Shown here one piece after another: positions 9,329 to 17,865 of a stretch of DNA of 64,000 bases. Position 1 is the stretch's first letter. Every line of letters begins with the position of its first letter. Both the position numbers and the translations under genes were made by a program. The stretch spans positions 23,737 through 87,736 of the forward strand of contig NZ_PIUM01000027.1 of assembly GCF_002845745.1 (NCBI RefSeq). The letters run 5' to 3'. This DNA is from Telmatospirillum siberiense. GTDB taxonomy: Bacteria; Pseudomonadota; Alphaproteobacteria; Rhodospirillales; Magnetospirillaceae. Under the pieces are notes generated by a model. That model worked only from the letters and a program-made list of their open reading frames with translations. It did not search any database and had not been told where the DNA came from.

Positions 9329-11245
9329 TCAGACCCCCGGTGGGAGGGCCTCGGCGGTTAGTTTAACAATGGCGTCTTCCAGCGCAAGCGTTTCTTGGGC
9401 CGAACTGCCCAACCGCCGCACGGCGACCGCCCCCGTCTCGCTTTCGCGCTTGCCGACGACCAGCAAAGCCGGAACCTTGGCGAGGGAATGCTCGCGCACC
9501 TTGTAATTGATTTTCTCGTTCCTAAGGTCGAGTTCCGCCCGCAAACCCGCCGATTTCAGGCGTGCCAGAACGGATTTCGCGTAATCGTCCGCCTCGTTGG
9601 TGATCGTCGCCACCACCACCTGGACGGGCGCCAGCCACAACGGGAACCGCCCGGCGTGATGTTCGATCAGGATCCCCAGGAAGCGCTCGAAGGATCCCAG
9701 GATGGCCCGATGCAGCATCACGGGGCGCTTCTTATGGCCGTCCTCGGCCACATAGGAGGCGTCGAGACGTTCGGGCAGCACGAAATCGACCTGCATCGTA
9801 CCGCATTGCCAATCGCGTCCGATGGCGTCACGCAGAACGAATTCGAGCTTCGGCCCGTAGAAGGCGCCTTCGCCGGGATTGCGCGTGGTTTCAAGCCCGG
9901 CCGCCTTGGAGGCTTCCAGCAAGGCGCCTTCGGCCTTGTCCCAGATCTCGTCGGACCCGGCGCGGGTCGCCGGCCGGTCGGAGAACTTCACGCGGACGTC
10001 CTCGAAGCCGAAATCCTTGTAGACCGCTTTCAGCAGCTCGCAAAAAGCCACGGTTTCCGAGGTGATCTGATCCTCGGTACAGAAGATGTGGGCGTCGTCC
10101 TGGGTAAAGGCCCGCACGCGCATGATGCCGTGCATGGCCCCCGAGGGCTCGTAACGATGGCACGAGCCGAACTCGGCCATGCGCAGCGGCAGGTCGCGAT
10201 AGCTGCGGATGCCGGTGCGGAAGATCTGCACATGGCACGGACAGTTCATCGGCTTGATGGCCAGCGTCCGCTCATCGGGCGTCTGCACGGTGAACATGTT
10301 GGCGCCGAACTTGTCCCAATGGCCCGACGCCTCCCACAGGGAGCGGTCGACCAGTTGCGGCGTCTTCACCTCGACATAACCGTTCTGCTCGAGGCGGCGG
10401 CGCATGTAGCTCTCGACGGTCCGCCACAAGGTCCACCCCTTGGGATGCCAGAAGACGCTGCCGACGGCCTCCTCCTGCTGGTGGAACAGTTCCATCTCGC
10501 GGCCCAGGCGGCGGTGGTCGCGCTTCTCGGCCTCCTCCAGCATGGTGAGATAGGCCTTCAGATCCTTCTCATCGAACCAGGCTGTGCCGTAGATGCGCTG
10601 AAGCATCTCGTTTCTTGAATCGCCGCGCCAATAGGCACCGGCCACCTTCATCAATTTGAAGGCCTTGCCCAACTTGGCGGTCGACGGCAGATGCGGACCG
10701 CGACACAGGTCGATGAACTTCCCCTGCCGATAAAGACTGATCGTCTGCCCGGCGGGAATCGAGGCGATGAGTTCGGCCTTGTACTTCTCGCCCAAGCCCT
10801 CGAAAAAGGCGACGGCGTCGTCACGGGCCCATTCCTCGCGGGTGATCGCCTCGTCGCGGGCGACGATCTCACCCATGCGCGCCTCGATCTTTTCGAGATC
10901 CTCGGGCGTGAAGGGGGTGGCGCGGGCGAAGTCGTAATAGAAGCCGTTCTCGATGGCCGGCCCGATGGTCACCTGGGCTTCGGGATAAAGCTCCTTGACC
11001 GCCTCGGCCATCACATGAGCCGCGTCATGACGGAGCAGTTCCAGCGCGTCGGCGTCGCGATGGGTAAGGATGGCCACCTGCGCGTCAGCCGAGACCTCGA
11101 TCGACAGATCCTTCAGGACGCCGTCGATGCGTACGGCCAGGGCGGACTTCGCCAGGCCGGGGCCAATGTCGCGGGCGATATCGCCCCCCGTCACCGCATG
11201 GTCGTAACGACGCACGCTTCCATCGGGCAAGGTAATGGCAACCAT
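9329..11245 (-). CDS. thrS: Threonyl-tRNA synthetase
   Basis: Class II enzyme that charges and proofreads tRNA-Thr. The TGS domain ([20 protein letters not shown]) opens the protein. The editing domain follows with the HDAAH zinc/catalytic motif and later CRGPHL. The catalytic core has [24 protein letters not shown] and [14 protein letters not shown], and the C-terminal anticodon-binding domain begins near WLAPVQVVV. The ATG at 11245 (638 residues) matches the family start; a GTG at 11260 would add five residues. It is followed by infC after 82 bases, the standard order. Confidence 0.97.
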   Translation of the reverse strand: MVAITLPDGSVRRYDHAVTGGDIARDIGPGLAKSALAVRIDGVLKDLSIEVSADAQVAILTHRDADALELLRHDAAHVMAEAVKELYPEAQVTIGPAIENGFYYDFARATPFTPEDLEKIEARMGEIVARDEAITREEWARDDAVAFFEGLGEKYKAELIASIPAGQTISLYRQGKFIDLCRGPHLPSTAKLGKAFKLMKVAGAYWRGDSRNEMLQRIYGTAWFDEKDLKAYLTMLEEAEKRDHRRLGREMELFHQQEEAVGSVFWHPKGWTLWRTVESYMRRRLEQNGYVEVKTPQLVDRSLWEASGHWDKFGANMFTVQTPDERTLAIKPMNCPCHVQIFRTGIRSYRDLPLRMAEFGSCHRYEPSGAMHGIMRVRAFTQDDAHIFCTEDQITSETVAFCELLKAVYKDFGFEDVRVKFSDRPATRAGSDEIWDKAEGALLEASKAAGLETTRNPGEGAFYGPKLEFVLRDAIGRDWQCGTMQVDFVLPERLDASYVAEDGHKKRPVMLHRAILGSFERFLGILIEHHAGRFPLWLAPVQVVVATITNEADDYAKSVLARLKSAGLRAELDLRNEKINYKVREHSLAKVPALLVVGKRESETGAVAVRRLGSSAQETLALEDAIVKLTAEALPPGV

Positions 11246-11415
11246 GGACTTCGCACTCACGTTTCAGAAAAAAAAGCCGTAGGGCGAGGACAATAAGCAG
11301 ATCACCCGGCAAGTCAAGCAGCCCTGGGACAAGGCTGCCGCGCTTCCAGCGCGGTGAATGCCGCCGCGGCCGTGATATCATAGCTTCGGCATGACAGTTT
11401 AAGGAGAGCCCAGGG

Positions 11416-12189
11416 ATGCCCGTGCACCATTCCGCCCAGGCGGGTTTCGCCGCCCAGGCCGCGACCTATGAACGGGGACGCCCCGACTATCCGCAAGCCA
11501 TCCAGGAATGGCTGACCGGTCATCTCGGCCTGGGACCGAACCGCTCCGTCATCGATCTCGGGGCGGGTACCGGTAAATTCACCGGCCGGCTGGCAGGCAC
11601 CGGAGCAACCGTCAGCGCCGTCGAACCGGTCGCCGAAATGCGGAGACAATTCACGAAGGTTCTCCCGGACGTGCCGATCCTGGAGGGCAACGCCGAGGCC
11701 ATCCCCTTTCCCGACGCCAGCCTCGACGCCGTGGTCTGCGCCCAGGCCTTCCACTGGTTCGCCACCAAGGCCGCAATGGTGGAAATCACCCGCGTTCTGA
11801 AGCCGGGCGGCGCCCTCGGCCTGGTGTGGAACGCGCGCGACGTCGGCGTCGACTGGGTCGCGGCGGTCAGCGACATCATCACCCCTTACGAGGGTGACGC
11901 CCCACGTTTCGCCAAAGGCGACTGGAAGCGGCAATTTCCCGCCGACGGCTTGTCACCGCTCGACGAGCAGACCTTTCTCCATGAACATCGGGGCTCGCCC
12001 GACAGGGTGATCGTCGACCGCATCCTCTCGGTAAGTTTCATCGGGGCCCTGGAGGCCCCCGAACGGGACAAGGTCGAAGCCCGCCTGCGCCATCTGATCG
12101 CAACCCACCCCGCCCTGGCGAACCAACCGGAGATCGCCTTTCCTTATCGAACCTGCGCTTATCGCTGCGTCAAACTGCCGACGGAATAA
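11416..12189 (+). CDS. Class I SAM-dependent methyltransferase
   Basis: A 257-residue Methyltransf_11/25-type protein. The SAM-binding motif VIDLGAGTGKFT is at residues 45-56. SAVEPVAEMR follows (acidic residue for the ribose hydroxyls), then EGNAEAIPFPDASLDAV and the motif LKPGGALGLVWN. The AFHWF segment resembles the yeast Crg1/trans-aconitate methyltransferase group that acts on small carboxylic acids, but the substrate cannot be read from sequence. GGAGAG precedes the ATG. It is divergent from thrS and stands alone. Confidence 0.85.
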   Translation: MPVHHSAQAGFAAQAATYERGRPDYPQAIQEWLTGHLGLGPNRSVIDLGAGTGKFTGRLAGTGATVSAVEPVAEMRRQFTKVLPDVPILEGNAEAIPFPDASLDAVVCAQAFHWFATKAAMVEITRVLKPGGALGLVWNARDVGVDWVAAVSDIITPYEGDAPRFAKGDWKRQFPADGLSPLDEQTFLHEHRGSPDRVIVDRILSVSFIGALEAPERDKVEARLRHLIATHPALANQPEIAFPYRTCAYRCVKLPTE

Positions 12190-12247
12190 GAATGGTCATA
12201 GCGGGAGCCGTTGCTTGGCAGGTCATCTCCCGCTATCTTCGCGCCCC

Positions 12248-12850
12248 ATGACGGATATCCCGCTTCTCCTCGACCCGCTTTTCCTGGCCCAGACCGCGAC
12301 GATTCTCGCCGTCCCCGGACCGACCAACGCGCTTTTGGCCACGGCCGGAGCGACAAAGGGTATCCGGGTCTCCATCCGGTTCGTCGCGGTGGTGCTCACC
12401 GCCTATCTGGGAGCCATCCTCGCCTGGGGACTCTTGCTGATTCCGGCGAGCGCCGCCTGGCCGCCTCTGATGGTCCTGGCCCGGCTGGGTTGCGCGTTGT
12501 TCCTGGCCGCCACGGCCTTGCGCCTGTGGCGCGGCACCACCAGCCTGGCGGCGACGCCGGCCTCGCCGATCACCAACCGCACCCTGACGCTCGCCACGCT
12601 GCTCAATCCCAAGGCGCTATTGTTCGCCACCGGCATTTTCCCGGCCACGGCCTTCACCCAGTCCGATGTCTTCTATTCGACCGCGTTGGCCTTCGCCGCA
12701 CCCCTGGTTCCCATCACGCTGGCCTGGATCGCCTTCGGCGCCTCGCTCGCCAGTTCGCAAAGCCGCATCTCGCCCAAGCTCGCGCATCGGGCGGCGGCCA
12801 TCCTGCTCGCCTGCTTCTCGGCCAGCATCGGCCTTTCCGCCGTCGTTTGA
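12248..12850 (+). CDS. LysE/RhtB-family amino-acid exporter
   Basis: Inner-membrane protein of about 200 residues with some six hydrophobic segments and the N-terminal family signature (TILAVPGPTNALLATAGATKG) followed by the LLNPKALLF motif in the middle. Members export lysine, arginine, threonine, homoserine lactone or related small molecules. The ATG at 12248 gives the family's usual N-terminus; a frame extending to 12215 lacks support. It converges exactly on the next gene, with the two stops directly adjacent. Confidence 0.82.
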   Translation: MTDIPLLLDPLFLAQTATILAVPGPTNALLATAGATKGIRVSIRFVAVVLTAYLGAILAWGLLLIPASAAWPPLMVLARLGCALFLAATALRLWRGTTSLAATPASPITNRTLTLATLLNPKALLFATGIFPATAFTQSDVFYSTALAFAAPLVPITLAWIAFGASLASSQSRISPKLAHRAAAILLACFSASIGLSAVV

Positions 12851-13783
12851 TCAGCGCAGAGAGGCCGGCCCCGAGGAAAGGGCCGCGATGACGCTTTCGA
12901 CATCGAGCGCCGCCAGATCATTCCGGCGGAGCACGCTCACCAGCCCGCGCGGCGCGCAGAGAGCGGGGTCCGAATCGGCCGAAAACAACACCACCGCCGG
13001 ACATCCCGCCGCGGCGATCAGATGCATGGGCCCCGTATCGTTGCCCACCGCCCCGGCCGCGCCGTGGGCCAGGACGATGATGTCGGTGAAACTCGTCTGA
13101 CCCATCAGGGATTTCGCGGCCGGACAAGCGGTCATGACCGCCTCGATCTGTTCCTCGTCGTCGCGGGTACCCAACAGCACCGGAACGACACCCCTTTCCG
13201 CCAGATGGGCCGCGACGCGGGCGAAGCGCTCGGCCGGCCAGCGTTTGCCCGGGCGGTGCGGCGCGCCGCCCGGCGCGATCAGGCCATAGCGCTCCGGCAG
13301 GTCGAAGCGCGCCACGTCGGCCTTGGCCCACGACAGATCGGCCGCCTTCGTCTGGGGAATACCAGCCATGACGAGCTGCTCGGCCTGCCGCTCGATGGTG
13401 TGCATCAGATCGCGGTCGGGATTGGCGTGGGGGGCCGAGCAATTATGAGCGATCCCCGACCATGGCGGATCGCCCATGATATGAAAGTAGGAGGAACTGC
13501 GGTCCGACGTCTGCAGGTCGTAAACCATGTCGAATTTGACCGACCGCAATTTCTTGCGCAGACGCATCAATGCCGCCACCTCCCACGGACGGGGGCGGGA
13601 ATCGACCCAGATTTCGTCGAAATAGGGGCTTTGCTCGGCCAGGGCGACGAATGGCTTGGTCGTCAAAAGCGTGATCTTAGCCGTCGGGTGATGGGACCGA
13701 ATGGTGGCGAACGGCCCCATCGCCTGGACGAAATCGCCCAGGGCGGACAACTTGATCACGAGGACGCGTTTTGCTCCGTCCAT
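12851..13783 (-). CDS. Glycosyltransferase family 9 protein (heptosyltransferase-like)
   Basis: GT9 enzymes such as WaaC/WaaF move heptose from ADP-heptose onto lipopolysaccharide core. The start RVLVIKLSALGDFVQAMG is the classic nucleotide-sugar-transferase N-terminus with the catalytic Asp. The second Rossmann domain contains IAPGGAPHRPGKRWP and GNDTGPMHLIAAAGCPAVVLF, the donor site. The 310-residue length (ATG at 13783) is normal. It overlaps the preceding GT4 gene by 28 bases, so the pair is likely one unit. HldE elsewhere in the window (26592-28055) would make its ADP-heptose donor. Confidence 0.85.
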   Translation of the reverse strand: MDGAKRVLVIKLSALGDFVQAMGPFATIRSHHPTAKITLLTTKPFVALAEQSPYFDEIWVDSRPRPWEVAALMRLRKKLRSVKFDMVYDLQTSDRSSSYFHIMGDPPWSGIAHNCSAPHANPDRDLMHTIERQAEQLVMAGIPQTKAADLSWAKADVARFDLPERYGLIAPGGAPHRPGKRWPAERFARVAAHLAERGVVPVLLGTRDDEEQIEAVMTACPAAKSLMGQTSFTDIIVLAHGAAGAVGNDTGPMHLIAAAGCPAVVLFSADSDPALCAPRGLVSVLRRNDLAALDVESVIAALSSGPASLR

Positions 13784-14985
13784 CCCGTTTCGCTCTCCGC
13801 CGGAAGGCCGTCGATGACCTCGTCGTAAACACCCAGGGTCCGCGCGCACATCAATTCGCGGGTGAAGTTCTCCCGCACGAACCTGATCGCCACCTCGGCC
13901 CTGGATTCCCGCTCGTCCGGACCGATGGCGAGGGCCGCGTCCAAGGCCTGGGCCAACGCCGCCGGATTACCGGGCGGGACGAGCGTGCCGGTCTGCCCGT
14001 CGAGAACGTTCTCGCGGGCCGCGCCGTTGTTGGTCGCCACCACGGGCCGTCCCATGGCCTGACCCTCGACGATGACGCGACCGAAGGCTTCGGGATCGGT
14101 CGATGCCGAAACCACCACATCGGTCAGCATATAGGCCGCCGGCATGTCGTTGCAGTCGCCGACGATATGGACGACGTCGGTCAAACCCCGCCGCTCGACC
14201 AGCGACTTCAGTTCATCGGTATAGGCGTCGCGCCCCTGATCGGAACCGACCAGAAGACAGCGCACGTCGCGCCGCCCCAGCATGGCCAGCGCCTCGATCA
14301 GCACGGTCTGCCCCTTCCAGCGCGTCAACCGCCCCGGCAGCATGATCACCGGATAGCCGTCCGGCAGGCGCCAGCGTTGAGCCAGTTGGATGATGCGCTC
14401 CTGGCTGACCCGGGCCGGATCGAAGCGCGACAGATCGACGCCCCGGTGTACGACGCGGATCTTGTTGGGGTCGGCGTGATAGACCGACTGCATGTGATCG
14501 GCGATGAAGTGACTGATGGCGATCACCCGTTCGCCCCTGGTCATCACCGCGTTATAAGCGTTCTTGAGCCCCAGCATGCCTAAATTGTAGGTGCCATGGA
14601 ACGTGGTCAGGAAATGCGCTCCGGTCTTTTTCGCCGCGTAAAAGGCGCTCCAGGCCGGAGCGCGCGAGCGCGCATGGACCACATCGACCCCATAGTGACG
14701 GATCACCGCCTCCAGGCGGCCGATGTTGGCGCGCATGACCAGGGGATTCTTGCTGTGCAGCGGAAGCTGGATATGCTTGGCTCCCAAGCGGTCCAGCTCA
14801 CGCACCATATGTCCGCCATTGGAGGCGACCAGGGACGTCCACCCCGCCTCGACCAAGGCGCCCGCCACATCGATGGTGCCGCGCTCGACGCCGCCGGTCA
14901 CCAGTGACGGCAAGACTTGCAGCACCACCTTTCGGCGTTCACTCTGCGGTGAAACGGCAATGGTATCGTTATCTTCTGAAGACAT
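13756..14985 (-). CDS. Glycosyltransferase family 4 protein
   Basis: Cytoplasmic-face glycosyltransferase of 409 residues with the GT-B fold. The N-terminal acceptor domain starts near VLQVLPSLVTGGVERGTIDVA. The donor domain has VIMLPGRLTRWKGQ and the C-terminal STDPEAFGRVIVEGQAMGRPVV segment with the E-x7-E motif. Overlap with the GT9 gene implies a shared role in surface polysaccharide or lipopolysaccharide core assembly. The acceptor is unknown. It is divergent from the hydrolase at 15001. Confidence 0.87.
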   Translation of the reverse strand: MSSEDNDTIAVSPQSERRKVVLQVLPSLVTGGVERGTIDVAGALVEAGWTSLVASNGGHMVRELDRLGAKHIQLPLHSKNPLVMRANIGRLEAVIRHYGVDVVHARSRAPAWSAFYAAKKTGAHFLTTFHGTYNLGMLGLKNAYNAVMTRGERVIAISHFIADHMQSVYHADPNKIRVVHRGVDLSRFDPARVSQERIIQLAQRWRLPDGYPVIMLPGRLTRWKGQTVLIEALAMLGRRDVRCLLVGSDQGRDAYTDELKSLVERRGLTDVVHIVGDCNDMPAAYMLTDVVVSASTDPEAFGRVIVEGQAMGRPVVATNNGAARENVLDGQTGTLVPPGNPAALAQALDAALAIGPDERESRAEVAIRFVRENFTRELMCARTLGVYDEVIDGLPAESETGWTEQNASS

Positions 14986-15000
14986 TCCGAACTTGGGAAA

Positions 15001-15798
15001 ATGGAAATGACGGATAATGAGAAGGCGGCTCCGACCACCGGAACGGCCGGGATATTAGCACGGGGCGGCGACACCACAATCGCATACAGCAAACTCGCCG
15101 GAAAAAACCCCGGGATCGTTTTCCTGCACGGCTTCAAATCCGACAAATCGGGAAGCAAAGCCCTGGCTCTCGAAGAATTCTGCCGGCGGCGCGGCCAGGC
15201 TTTCGTCCGTTTCGACGCCACCGGGCATGGGGAAAGTTCCGGCCGTTTCGAAGACGGCACCATCGGCCAGTGGGCCGACGACGCCGTGGCCGTCCTCGAT
15301 TCCCTGACCGAGGGTCCCCAGATTCTGGTGGGATCGAGCATGGGGGGATGGCTGATGCTGTTGGCCGCCCTCGCCCGGCGGGACCGCGTCGCCGGGCTTC
15401 TGGGCCTGGCGGCGGCACCCGATTTCACCGAGGAACTGATCTTCGACGCCTTCAGCCTTGAGCAGAAGCAGACGCTGCTGCGGGAGAGCCGGGTGCTGAT
15501 CGACGATGCCTACGGCGAAGCCCCCTACTCGATCAGCCGGAGATTGATCGAGGACGGCCGGCAGCATCTTCTTCTGCATGGCCCGATCAATCTCACCTGC
15601 CCGATCCGCCTGATCCACGGCCAGAAGGACGAGGACGTGCCCTGGCGCACCGCGCTCCGCCTGCAGGAGCATCTGATCTCCGACGACGTCGAGGTGACCA
15701 TCGTCAAGTCATCCTCCCACCGGCTGAGCGAACCCCACGACATGGAACGGATGGAAGCGGTTCTGGAAGGATTGCTGCGAAAGGTCGAGAACAGTTGA
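15001..15798 (+). CDS. Alpha/beta hydrolase
   Basis: Serine hydrolase of 265 residues. HGFKSDKSGSKA (oxyanion region) is near residue 43, the nucleophile elbow GSSMGG at 111-116, a likely acid at HGQKDEDVP near 205, and a catalytic His in SSSHRLSEP near 240. It resembles the bacterial relatives of ABHD10, which act on thioesters or esters, but substrate is unknown. A second ATG at 15007 could serve as start. It is divergent from the GT4 gene only 15 bases away, so their promoters must overlap. Confidence 0.84.
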   Translation: MEMTDNEKAAPTTGTAGILARGGDTTIAYSKLAGKNPGIVFLHGFKSDKSGSKALALEEFCRRRGQAFVRFDATGHGESSGRFEDGTIGQWADDAVAVLDSLTEGPQILVGSSMGGWLMLLAALARRDRVAGLLGLAAAPDFTEELIFDAFSLEQKQTLLRESRVLIDDAYGEAPYSISRRLIEDGRQHLLLHGPINLTCPIRLIHGQKDEDVPWRTALRLQEHLISDDVEVTIVKSSSHRLSEPHDMERMEAVLEGLLRKVENS

Positions 15799-15825
15799 GG
15801 GCGGTCAGGAGCGGACGCCGTTTCC

Positions 15826-16686
15826 TCACTCCGCCAATGCCCGCAACCCCTCGCGATAGGTGGGATAGCGCAAGGCGACGCCCAGATCCCGCTTGATGCG
15901 ATCGTTGCGCACTCTCCGGTTGTCGGCCCAGAAGCTTTGCGCCATGGGCGAGAGGACCGCCTGATCGAAAGGCGTTTCGGGGGGAGGCGGAACACCCAGC
16001 AAGTCGCAGGCGAAGGCGATCACGTCCTGGGGCGGCGCCGCCTCGTCGTCGCAGACATTGTAGACGCTTCCCGGCGCCGGTTTTGCCATCGACACCTGCA
16101 AGACGCCAGCGATGTCCTCGACATGGATGCGGCTGAACACCTGGCCCGGTTTGACGATCCTGCGGGCACGGCCGGAACGCACCTCGTCCAAGGCCGAACG
16201 GCCCGGCCCATAGATGCCCGCCAGGCGGAACAGGTGGGTCGGCAGGCCGGATCCCCGCCACAGATCGAGCCACGCGGCCTCGGCATTGACCCGATGCCAG
16301 GACCGGGACGCCGTCGGCCGCAGGGGAGAGGTTTCGTCCACCCAGCCGCCGCCATGGTCACCATAGACGCCGGTGGTCGACAAATAACCGATCCAGGACA
16401 GCCCCGCACCCGCCGCCAGAATGGCCGGACGGGCCAGATCGAGAACCGGATCGCCGTCGGCGTCCGGCGGCACCGAGGAAAGGATATGCGTCGCCCCGGC
16501 CAGGGCGCCGCCCGGCAGGCCATGCTGCCGGTCGAAACGGAAAGTCTCGAAGCCCTGGTTTGCCAGATAGGCCAGCCGGTCCGTCTCGCGGGCGGTTCCG
16601 GCGATTTGCCAACCGGCCGCCCGGCAATGGCGGGCCAACACCTCGGCGCTGTAGCCGAGACCGAAGCAGAAGAGACGGGGCTGCAT
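15826..16686 (-). CDS. NAD(P)-dependent epimerase/dehydratase-like protein (SDR)
   Basis: Extended short-chain dehydrogenase of 286 residues, similar in layout to the YeeZ group. The Rossmann motif CFGLGYSAEVLA is at residues 7-18. STTGVYGDHGGGWVDETSPLRP carries the YG(D/N)H-type active-site region, and LFRLAGIYGPGRSALDEVR is the usual substrate-side motif. AAGGA six bases upstream supports the ATG at 16686 rather than in-frame ATGs further out. The substrate is not known. Confidence 0.8.
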   Translation of the reverse strand: MQPRLFCFGLGYSAEVLARHCRAAGWQIAGTARETDRLAYLANQGFETFRFDRQHGLPGGALAGATHILSSVPPDADGDPVLDLARPAILAAGAGLSWIGYLSTTGVYGDHGGGWVDETSPLRPTASRSWHRVNAEAAWLDLWRGSGLPTHLFRLAGIYGPGRSALDEVRSGRARRIVKPGQVFSRIHVEDIAGVLQVSMAKPAPGSVYNVCDDEAAPPQDVIAFACDLLGVPPPPETPFDQAVLSPMAQSFWADNRRVRNDRIKRDLGVALRYPTYREGLRALAE

Positions 16687-16751
16687 GGCGGTCCTTGCAA
16701 TCTGGGACATTTGGACGGACTGTACCGCCGTTAGCCAATCAGGAACAAGAT

Positions 16752-17585
16752 ATGCCCAGACGCCTTTTACTGGTTCTCGCCCTGGTGGCCGCCCAGAGTC
16801 TTTGCCTGCCGGCCGCCGGCAAGGACGCGGCGGGACCGAAAGCCGGAAACTCGACGTCGGGCGCCGCCACGCCCAACACCGCCCCCCGCGGGAACGGGGA
16901 GGGCATCGACAACATCGCCCAATACAAGCATTGCATCGCCCTCGCCCGCCAAAAGCCCGAGGAAGGTTGGGAAGAGGCACTGGCCTGGGGCAGCCTGGGC
17001 GGCGGCGAACCGGCGCGACATTGTGCCGCCATCGCCCTGATCGGCCTCAGACAGTTCGAGGAAGGCGCCAGCCGCCTGGAGGATCTGGCGGCGGCCAGCC
17101 ACGGTGACGCCAAACTGCGCGCCGGTATGCTGGCCCAGGCCGGGCAGGCCTGGCTGCTGGCGAAAAATCCCGAACGGGCCAATGCCGCCCAGACCGCGGC
17201 CCTGAAACTGGTCCCCGACGCGCCGGACCTGCTGGTGGACCGTTCGGAAAGCCTGGCCGCGGCGCAAAATTACAAGGATGCTTTGGCCGACCTCAACCGG
17301 GCGCTCCAGATCGCTCCCGACCGGGTCGACGCGCTGACCTTCCGCGCGACGGCCAAACGCTACGTCGACGATCGCTCCGGAGCCGAAACCGATATCGCCC
17401 GGGCCTTGAAGCTCGATCCGCTCTATCAGGACGCCTGGCTGGAAAACGGCATCCTCAAGCGCCTGGCCGGCGACGAGGGTCAGGCCCGGCAGGCCTGGCT
17501 CAAGGTCCTGGAGATCGCCCCCAATTCCCCGGCGGCCGATCTGGCGCGGCGCAACATCGAACTTCTGGACGTGAAGGATCGGTGA
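16752..17585 (+). CDS. Exported tetratricopeptide-repeat protein
   Basis: A 277-residue protein with a signal peptide (RRLLLVLALVAAQSLCLPAAG). After a low-complexity Ala/Gly/Pro linker come several TPR units, clearest from about residue 150 onward (YKDALADLNRALQIAPDRVD, SGAETDIARALKLDPLYQ, GQARQAWLKVLEIAPNSP). TPRs bind other proteins; location is predicted periplasmic. AGGAA lies just before the ATG. The gene is divergent from the epimerase. No specific partner can be named. Confidence 0.8.
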   Translation: MPRRLLLVLALVAAQSLCLPAAGKDAAGPKAGNSTSGAATPNTAPRGNGEGIDNIAQYKHCIALARQKPEEGWEEALAWGSLGGGEPARHCAAIALIGLRQFEEGASRLEDLAAASHGDAKLRAGMLAQAGQAWLLAKNPERANAAQTAALKLVPDAPDLLVDRSESLAAAQNYKDALADLNRALQIAPDRVDALTFRATAKRYVDDRSGAETDIARALKLDPLYQDAWLENGILKRLAGDEGQARQAWLKVLEIAPNSPAADLARRNIELLDVKDR

Positions 17586-17601
17586 TGCTAATGATTATCG
17601 C

Positions 17602-17727
17602 ATGAACGTACGGATTACCCAGCAGGCGCTTCTGCGACTTCTTGGCCCGGCCTCCCTAGGAGACCGGGACAGTGTCGTTGGTGTTGCGTTTGTGGAGTCT
17701 GCCGTTCATGGGATCCCGCTTTTCTAA
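17602..17727 (+). CDS. Possible leucine leader peptide upstream of leuA
   Basis: A 41-codon frame beginning ATGAACGTACGG contains four leucines in five codons (CTT CTG CGA CTT CTT at 17629-17643) and ends at TAA 17725. About 30 bases later a hairpin (17760-17780) and a short T-rich stretch precede leuA. This is the layout of ribosome-mediated attenuation known for leucine operons. There is no clear ribosome-binding site, and the frame is long for a leader, so this is only a candidate. Confidence 0.35.
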   Translation: MNVRITQQALLRLLGPASLGDRDSVVGVAFVESAVHGIPLF

Positions 17728-17759
17728 GCTTTTCATCACAAAGTCAGAACATTGCCCCT

Positions 17760-17787
17760 TCAGCCGAGAACGTCGGCTGAGGCTTTT
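17760..17787 (+). terminator. Hairpin with T-tract upstream of leuA (possible attenuator)
   Basis: Perfect eight-base stem (TCAGCCGA / TCGGCTGA) with a five-base loop, followed by GGCTTTT. It lies between the candidate leader peptide and the leuA start. It is a weak terminator by itself. Confidence 0.45.
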
Positions 17788-17865
17788 GCGCGTCCGGCAT
17801 CTGGCGCGACTTTGACGCGGCTTCTCCCCCGATCCACCCAATCCGCATTTCGAGGAGTCACGACG

